Shown here: positions 56,665-64,000 of the stretch, one piece after another
How positions within the stretch are numbered: the stretch's first letter is position 1
Layout of the letters: the number at the start of each line of letters is the position of its first letter
Source: Hyaloscypha bicolor E
Lineage: Eukaryota; Ascomycota; Leotiomycetes; Helotiales; Hyaloscyphaceae
Length of the DNA stretch: 64,000 nt
Reading direction: 5' to 3'
Assembly: GCF_002865645.1 (NCBI RefSeq)
Contig: NW_020194628.1
Span: forward strand, 1,364,001 to 1,428,000
Notes under the pieces: model-generated
Seen by the model: the letters and a program-made list of their open reading frames with translations, nothing else
Databases searched by the model: none
What the model was told of the DNA's origin: nothing
Translations under genes and position numbers: made by a program

Positions 56665-59600
56665 TCACAGCATTGATTGCAAAAATCGGGAAACAAGTCG
56701 TCCCGAGTTGTGCTTTCGGAAGATACTATGATTTTTGAGAACTTCGAGGATATCTGGGGATCTGTTGAGAGATGGGATCGTAGCTTCTTGTTTCAGTTCG
56801 TTCTCTTGATGATATCAGTCATTGCAGAATCAGAACCTTTTGGAAGATACACTCACTATATTTAGTCACAACGTCAAGAATCCGACCCACAAACTCTTCC
56901 ACATCTAAGCCCAGCTTAGCCTTTCTCACGGAACTTAGTCCATCGCGTATGGGATTAAACCCGTGTTCTCGTTTTGTGCTATCCTTAAGCCTGGCCGACT
57001 TGTACATCACGTGGAAACTGCTCTCGGCGCTCGCAATAAACAGATCATCAAGCTTGTGGCAAACATCAAAGCTATCGTCCCGAGAAGCTGTATTTCCATT
57101 CTTATCTCGCCCGTCCTGGGACTTAGACATATCATCCAGTGCGCACACGACGCGGTAATCAGTAGTGATTTGCACCATCTCGGCGCACATGCACAGGATC
57201 AAGATGCAGCAGAATGAAGGCGCCCATGAGGCGAAATCTTTCGGGCGTAGATTCTCCTCTAGCTCTTCGAGAACTTCGGAATAGGTATTGCGAATCAAAG
57301 AGTACATTACATGCTTGATTTGAATGCTGATTATACGCATGTTGGGTCTCTGCAAGTTTAACTCACTGGGGGAGCGGAGATGTTCAAGGACAGCGTCGGA
57401 CTCGCCTGGTAACAGCACAATGGTTTTCGTCATGAAAAACTGCATGGCGTAGAGCTTTAGCGCTTTTCGAAGGAGTTGATTCTAGTTAAACATCAGCTGG
57501 TGGACAGGACGAGACGAGAAACGTACAGATTGATTAGCGTGCTGGTACAACCTCACCGCTTCATGAACCTCCCATATCAGTCTCGATGTGTTGTCGTATA
57601 AAACTTCGCCCTCGTTTCTTTCACCTTCAACGATAAGTTGTATATGGTTCCCGAGTTTGCCTTCCAGATCTTGGGTAAAATCGGTGATGCCCAATGGAGG
57701 AGAGTAGAATTCGACCAAAACTGGCGCTCTACCCCGGCCATCAGGCACAAATCTCTTGAGCATTGAAAATCTTGGATCTTTGGTGCGAAAAGCTTGAACA
57801 GTAACTGGAATGGGTGGATAGGAGGGACCGGATGACAAGCAGACTTCGTACTCGTTGCTGCCAAATCCGGAAATATGGTTCTCCATCACCTGATCAATTG
57901 ACGCCTGTTGGAATGGGCGTACTGCCCGTTCTGTATTATGTTAGTTTCCGTCAGGTCGAAAGCGCATAATACGGACCGGGCAGAAAGAGGTTCAAATAAT
58001 CTTTCAAATGAGCCCTGACGCAGATCTTGCCGGGCAGCATTGACGATTGCACTTTCAAACATGGATTGCAAATTTCACCTGGGGTACACTGTGGGCATGA
58101 GCAAAACATTCACAGTCAACCGTTTCAACTCACCGCAATTTTTGCTACCTTGCACCGCAAACACGACCGAATCTTCCGCATTTCTTTCGCCTTTGCCCTG
58201 GTATCTGTTTTTAAAGGGCGTGTCCTTCGGCCAAGCTTTTGTGAAGTGTCTCGTGGGAGTGTTTCCTTTCCAGCCTCTATGAAGTGTGTTTTGGGGAGAA
58301 TGGTGTGTTCCCAAGTCGTCTCAACCTTCCGTGAGGGTGAGTCACTTGATCTTCTGCCCTTCCGAGGTTTGGAAGGTTGATTTGCTCTTGCCAAAAATTC
58401 CTGGACCTCTGGCTGTGTCTCATTGGTGTCTTCAACGACAACAAACGCTGTTCTACCATTGTTAAGATTCGAAACCTTTGTACTAAAGTGCGGGACAGCG
58501 TGTGGCTTCCTTTCGGCAGAGATTTCTGGTCGATCGTGCATTCGAAGACTCAGATGTTGATTAAATCTGTCTTCGTTCAATCTCTTAAGACCTGGTATTC
58601 CTTTTGTCCAATCCGGACCATCAATCCGAAGTCCGTTCGAACAAGAACCCGAGCTAATTTCACTACCTTGCTCTACTGGCTCTGTTGGCAGGGTCCAAGA
58701 GTTCGGGCCCGCTTCCATCGCTTCGACAGACTGAAGAGCCCGCGAAGCATAAGCAGGCTTTCTGAGATCGAGCTTGCTTTCAACTGAAGTGTTGTCATGT
58801 GTCTTCTTTCCACGTTTATCGACATAGCTTTCCGGCCAAGAAATTGATGGAGTTGAAACACGGTTTTGTGATCGTTGAGGTTCACATGTCAGCGGTGAAC
58901 CATCCATGACCTCAGGTGGAACTACCAACAGTGAACTCTCAAGTACATCTGGATCATCCGCATAGGGGAGAGTTTGGAGCGGAGGTCCCATGTTTGAATA
59001 GTGGTTGATCTCGGGGCGCGAAAATTTCGCTGCTTCGTAGCGCATTGAACTGTTACTCGATACACTAACACGCTTACATTGTGTTTCCTCAGTCTCAATA
59101 TCAATGCGTTCTCGTTCCACACTCCCGCCAACTTCAGAACCAGGAGTTCTTGATCCTTGGATATCTCCTGCTGCACGAACTGGGTCGAGAAGAATGCTGG
59201 GGGAAAACAGGTCACCTAATAGTGGATCTTCACCAAAGTCGTTCGCTGGAATTTGGAAGGAGAACGGGTTCTGAGTGTTGTCACTGATGCACCCGAATCC
59301 ATCCACCGCTCCTTCGGGCCAGGAATCAAACTGCGGGTGACTTTCGAAAACGTTACAATTGCCAGAATTGCCAGAATCCGGTTCAAAGTTTAGGAAATCG
59401 TCCAAATTGACCCAATCGTTTAGAAATGAATCTACGTTTTGCTGCTCCTCGAAAACGTTGAACTCAAGAACTGAGGTCGACCCATTATCCGTGATATTGA
59501 GCCCGTTGCGAGACTCTACGCCATCTGTCATGATACCAGACGAGAAGTTGGGCGGGGAAGCAGTAGCATAGTTTGGTGGTCCTTGCATTCCTACCATGAA

Positions 59601-60128
59601 AGTATTCTCCGCTCCTCTGGAGGAGGTTGTCTTGCGCCAAGTGGCCGCCAAGCGAGGGGGATTCTCTCCTGGAAAGGGCAGACGACGAGATGAGGTCCCA
59701 TGGTTATTCTTATTGGACCTTGAAGAGCTAACTTGAGCGGAATGGGGACCTTCGAGGTCCGACATTCTGCAATTTTCCTCATCTGACGACTGGCGTGGGC
59801 GTCGGCGTTTTGCTGGCATGACTCCAAAAGCAGTGCCAGCAATCGCAGTTGGAAAGAAACCGCGGGTCCGCTCGTCATCTACATGCCCTTCGACGGTGTT
59901 CAGATAGTCTGGAAAGGAGGTCGGAGGCAAGCAGGGAAAAGAGGGGTTGGCGGAGCTCCAGCTCCACTCTTTAGCCGAATAGTGGTGCTGGTCAACAACT
60001 CGAGCGCGCTTGTGGGGTGGGATGGGGTAGTCGAATACGCCGACGTTGAAGTCGAAGGTGTCCAGAGCGCCATCTGCACAGGTTTTCCGTTTAGCGGTGG
60101 AGTGAGGTGCAAGCATTTTGTGAAACAT
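56665..60128 (-). CDS. Zn2Cys6 transcription factor with a mid-protein zinc cluster
   Basis: Model: complement of 58134-60128, 57977-58088, 57527-57930, 56857-57481 and 56665-56804 (1091 aa). Introns of 45, 46, 45 and 52 bp keep frame; the second has a clear CTAAC branch point. The last exon is optional: without it the frame stops at 56819. Residues 1-640 are Ser/Asn/Pro-rich and disordered, with an acidic Trp/Phe patch (NDWVNLDDFLNFEPD) that could activate transcription. The cluster is C656-x2-C659-x6-C666-x5-C672-x2-C675-x12-C688, with the first two ligands encoded before intron 1 and the rest after it. A helical C-terminal domain (SWAPSFCCILILCMCAEM) follows. Zn2Cys6 clusters are usually N-terminal, so the long leader is unusual. 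Target genes unknown. Confidence 0.88.
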
Positions 60129-62500
60129 GCAAGTAACGCAACATTAGTCAGCTATTCAGAGAAAAGCAAGGTCTGCACGTGACAACAAAGCGCTCGAAGA
60201 GACTGCCGACGATCGATGGGGCTGGCTCCAAATAGTTATTGTACTTCGGACATTTTCTCAGCCGCAAGAAACCTTTTGTTTAAAAGCCAATCTGACGTGC
60301 TGTCGCCAAGTTACGACTGGAAGATTCGGTCAGGCGGGAAGTGCCCAACGAGAAGATCTCTGCAGGGAGGTTTCTGCTCACCGAAATCTCTATTCGTGAC
60401 CGATTCTGTTTCGACAACAACGCACACGTAGGGCTGAATAATTCGAGGCGAATAGTTATGCTTCAACGAAACCTTCTTGTTCCCATTTCATTGCGCCGCA
60501 CAGGGTTCATTTCGTGGCAAGCATCCAAATAGTCGGAGATCAAAATTTGCGGCCTTGTTACAGTTGCCAATTTGCTTTATTCCGCCTCGAGGCTCGTCGT
60601 CCAAATCAGCATGTTTAGCGGACGCATTCGAGTTTTGAATTACAATATATTATTGATATCATTTAGTGGATGGTTTGGAGAGCAAATGCAAGTGTATCGT
60701 GCACATGATAAAGCGCTTTGCTGTTCACAATGTCTGACGTGCATTCGTGCGAAGTGAGGCTGCAGAGCGGAAGACCGACGTGTGCAGTCAACCTCCGTCA
60801 GCTTAATCATCTCATCTGAGCAACCCTGGAGCATGTTCATCACAAATGCTCGTATCACGTGTTTGTCACGTGAAGATGCAAATCATCATCTTCACCAATG
60901 CATTTCAATTTAGCATGATACTTCCTTCTACAAGGCTTGGAGATCTGCGCAATTATATGTACTCACCAAACTCATATCTACATTAAAGATTAGTTGTATG
61001 TGAAGAAGGAGTCAGCAGTCAGTCTATATCACGTGACGACACACGCATTCCAAGGCTCTGCTTTCTGAATCCCGGCTAAAATTCAGTGGCGGTGCACCCG
61101 AAACTAAACCCCTTTCTATTTCTCGGCTCAGTCTTGCTTCTAAAGTTACCATTGCATCTATCTCCATCGAACTCCAGACGGACTGCCCAGGTTCATGATT
61201 TGTCTAGTAAATCTTGTTCTTGCACAAGGCGCAATGCACCAACTTAGTCGGGGACAACATACACGTCGAATCTGAAGTGATGGCTCTTTGTTACTGGCAA
61301 GATCTTGAGCTCAACTCAAGTTAGTAAGCTCATTTTCAGAGCGATCCAACGACAAGTCAGTACAGTGACTAGTGGAGATGGGGATTCTATCCAACAGATG
61401 CTGACCACTTCCGCTGTGTCGCCCAGAGTGGCGTATATCAGGTACCCAAACTTCGCCTGTTCAATAATTCCATACTTGAGATTGACAGCAATACAGTGTG
61501 TCTTCTCATACGAATGGCTCTTCGTAGCCGCAATTATCAACTCACGCTGGCTTCTCGGCCTCTGGATCCTCTGGCTGGACTGCGGCACCAACAACGAGCT
61601 TTGTAAGAAAGGCCGAAGACTTGGGCTTTGGCGAGCGGTTCCAGATATTTCTGAAGCAATGCGAGAGGAATTGGGACCGAACATCTGAGCGTACTCGGAG
61701 AGTGAACTCACAGAAGCGTTGAAGAATAGACTGCCGATTATGTATTATGTGAAGCATGGGACGGAACAGGAGCCGGGCCATATTGGGTTGTCTTCGAGAA
61801 CTCGGGGAGGGCAAAGTTGAAGTGGCGTCATGGGCTTAGGGCTTTGGGAGGGATTTCAGTCGGACAGCGCGATGCTTGACGGAATTACCTGGAGAGGTCG
61901 ACGGTGATGAACCTGGAAGTGGGTCAACATCGAGTTATCTTGAACTAAAGGGAATCTGTGGCATGGTTTGATTGACACTCTTGCCGTATCTTGGATACAA
62001 CTGCATCGGGGACGCCACGGGAATTCGAACCAACAAAGCATTGGAGGTTTTAATAATAGGCAACCTGAGCTCGTCGACGTCCGCGAGTTTCAAACACAAG
62101 GGCAACTCTAGGATGAGAATACTCGAGAAATGGGAGCTCTCCTCGGAAGACAATACTTCCAAGAATTGAGCAGTGCCAGCACAACAGCACTTTCGGCAAG
62201 AATGTGCTTCCATCCCCAGAAGAAAAGGTAATTTTGGTGGCTGAACGATCACCGAGAGCGTCATTTCAGACTTGGTGCTCAACTTCAAGCCAGCCCGTCA
62301 TCTTACAGTCACCGCCAACTGATGCTAGGTCAAGCGAGGTTTTACACCAAAGCTCGGATTCCAACACTTTCCAAACTGTCCACAATACGAGGTTTTTATA
62401 GTTGAATACTCCCGATGCAATCGTTTATTAGATCATTCCCCTCAATTTTGCCAATTCTTGTAATTCTAGGATTACGTTGTCGTAAAATTATATAGGGGTA
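60129..62500. other. Intergenic: upstream region of the Zn2Cys6 gene and unexplained DNA
   Basis: CACGTG boxes at 60176, 60855, 60866 and 61029. Beyond 61.3 kb there are overlapping frames on both strands (a hydrophobic + frame at 61305-61688, a minus frame at 61316-61711), neither with a recognised family. Confidence 0.45.
60855..61035. promoter_or_regulatory. Cluster of TCACGTG boxes upstream of the Zn2Cys6 gene
   Basis: TCACGTG at 60855-60861, 60866-60872 and 61029-61035, with another CACGTG at 60176-60181 close to the start codon. This is the binding core of bHLH factors (Cbf1/Pho4/SREBP type). Which factor acts is unknown. Confidence 0.5.
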
Positions 62501-62522
62501 ATTCTCAATGTAAATAGGAAAT

Positions 62523-62750
62523 GCCCCCCTCCACCCAAATTCGCTTATTATCTTGGCGAAAATTGGACCATCGCTAGCACGACTTAATAAAACGATATAT
62601 ATTTAATTCCCAGCTTAAATGAAATCGCATAAAAGTTAGATTATATATTAATTATAAAAGGCTACAATTCGTAGAGAAAGTTATATATTATAGGCATTGC
62701 GGTATATAGTACGGGGGAAGGCAAAATGGCGAATTTTGGTGGGGTTTAAA
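62523..62750. repeat. AT-rich region with weak inverted ends
   Basis: Near 62524-62555 and 62716-62750 the arms share CCACC(A)AAATTCGC. The interior is AT-rich with many TATA runs. Possibly a decayed element; arm similarity is partial. Confidence 0.3.
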
Positions 62751-62771
62751 AAGTAACCTAATAAGTTGCCT

Positions 62772-63036
62772 AGTATGGAGGACGCGGCCATAAGTCTTGC
62801 AACCGGCAAGGGTGAGCGCCAAGCCTTAGGACGCCACAAGCCGCTGACCTAGCAATGACACTGGGGGCTTGATAGCCTGGAGAAATAGCAAGTTTAGCGA
62901 TATTTATAGGGCCTGTGCGCTATCTTTTGGTTCTCGAAAGCCTATAGAGCCCTGTAATTACAGCGCCCCTACCACTTAAGCGAAAAGTGGCGCTGACCCT
63001 AGTAGTTGCAAGACTTATGGCCGCGTCCTCCGTACT
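62772..63036. mobile_element. Second small inverted-repeat (MITE-like) element
   Basis: A 265-bp element whose ends match as inverted repeats: AGTA(T/C)GGAGGACGCGG followed by CCATAAGTCTTGCAAC (left 62772-62803, right 63005-63036), with one clear mismatch over 32 bp. Further similarity (GGGT[G/C]AGCGCCA) continues inward. No coding capacity. Target duplication uncertain, possibly TA. Not related in sequence to the 52.4-kb element. Confidence 0.7.
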
Positions 63037-64000
63037 GTACCTCAAGTAATCAAGCAAGCAAACAAGTAAACAAGCTTCATAGTCCCTTCCAGCCCGACCC
63101 CAACCTCCTGATAAGAAAAGTAAAGAATGCATTCTTTTCATAAATACTCGAACGACATCATGATAAGCAAGACAAGGGACACCTCCCCAACTCCCCAACT
63201 CCTGACATGAAATGCGGAGCCCCTCTCCTCCAAGGAACAACCCACCACCTCCGCCTCACCACGCCTCAATCCATCTCAAGCTCCTGACCCTGAACCCAAC
63301 CACCCAATATCAACATTGAAATTGGAGCTTCCGCGCAATTTTCCAGAGTGCCAAACCCAATCTCCGATTTATCAGCAGCAGAAGCTTGCCTTTCTCATGC
63401 TTCAGTCTCCGTCTTGACGACAATGATTCACGATGTGTATCGACATCCCATCTCACCAACAGATAAGGTTAAGTCAAATCAGCATGAATGCCAAGTCCGC
63501 GTCCCAAGTTCCAAAAACTCACCCCAACCCCACCCTCTCTCTCTCACTCTGCCTCTCCCCTCCCCCCACCTATCTTCTCCCCAATAATGACTCCCCACCG
63601 ACTTCGCATCTCATTCTGATTCTTATCTAAGCAAAGGCCCCCCCCTTCTTGCTTGCAGTCCCCGCGGGGGAGAACGCCGATGTCGTAGCGGCACACACAA
63701 CGTCGCGCTTCCATCGGATACAGCGTTCCACCCACCTTTCCACCCTTTCCACCCTTTCCGCCCCGTGGCGTCGCGGGCGTCGAATCAGAACCCGCGCATC
63801 TGCTACGCTCGCGAACCGCGTCGCTATTCGCTCCACAGGGCAACGGCTACGTTCTTCCTCGCAGGCGCACGGTTATATGTAAGCACTGGCAAGAATGCCA
63901 AGAACCTTTGGTTAAGGTAGAGTAGACGGAGAGCTCTGGGCTGAGCGAGCGAAACTTGGGATTTGGGAATAATTGGGGCGGGGCCCCGCTACTGGGTCGG
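63037..64000. other. Right-edge region, nothing firmly recognised
   Basis: Pyrimidine-rich on the + strand around 63520-63650 (long C/T runs), possibly a leader of a gene beyond the window. Only short frames. Confidence 0.4.

Noticed and set aside
61305..61711. Overlapping frames on both strands, one hydrophobic
   Set aside because: They oppose each other, show no family motif and lack a plausible exon context.
62010..62090. tRNA-like TGGTTCGAATTCC segment on the minus strand
   Set aside because: The acceptor and anticodon stems do not pair, so it is not a convincing tRNA gene.

Overview
The window is nuclear DNA of a filamentous ascomycete (Pezizomycotina). Genes are spread on both strands. 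Introns are about 45-165 bp with GTANGT-like donors. The protein families (HET, Goodbye-NACHT, Zn2Cys6, NudE, multidomain acetyl-CoA carboxylase) are typical of moulds. A leotiomycete-like relative is possible, but the sequence alone does not settle it. Coordinates below are hand-spliced models. Where every exon junction keeps frame and family motifs are intact, I treat the model as solid.

Left part (1-18.8 kb), transcribed mainly leftwards. A partial HeLo-like/pseudokinase/trypsin-like protein (1-2509) is followed by NAD-type malic enzyme (3570-5784), a poorly coding stretch with two tiny membrane ORFs, an isochorismatase-fold hydrolase (8677-9584), a large NLR-type STAND protein (Goodbye-NACHT-repeats-zinc finger, 10870-16118) and a HET-domain protein (17020-18813). 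Three families linked to fungal non-self recognition and regulated cell death thus lie within 19 kb. This is the most interesting signal in the window.

Middle (19.9-37 kb). NudE dynein-adaptor homologue (19904-21790) and full-length cytosolic acetyl-CoA carboxylase (23662-30659) are rightward housekeeping genes. They are followed by about 4 kb with only weak small ORFs, one being a possible N-myristoylated peptide. A secreted S33/TAP-like hydrolase (35009-36992) has lost its nucleophile motif.

Right part (38-64 kb). A frame-shifted HET gene remnant and an uncharacterised 281-aa protein precede a head-to-head pair of splicing-factor genes (RDS3/PHF5A homologue and a pinin/memA protein). Next come an epoxide-hydrolase-like alpha/beta hydrolase, a broken F-box/LRR gene, a 12-exon secreted glutaminase (GtaA type) and a Zn2Cys6 regulator whose zinc cluster sits in the middle of the protein. 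Two small inverted-repeat elements (52421-53157 with a TTAA duplication and internal telomere-like repeats; 62772-63036) and AT-rich flanks mark this as the more repeat-prone side. Clear operon-like organisation, CRISPR arrays, rRNA or convincing tRNA genes are absent.
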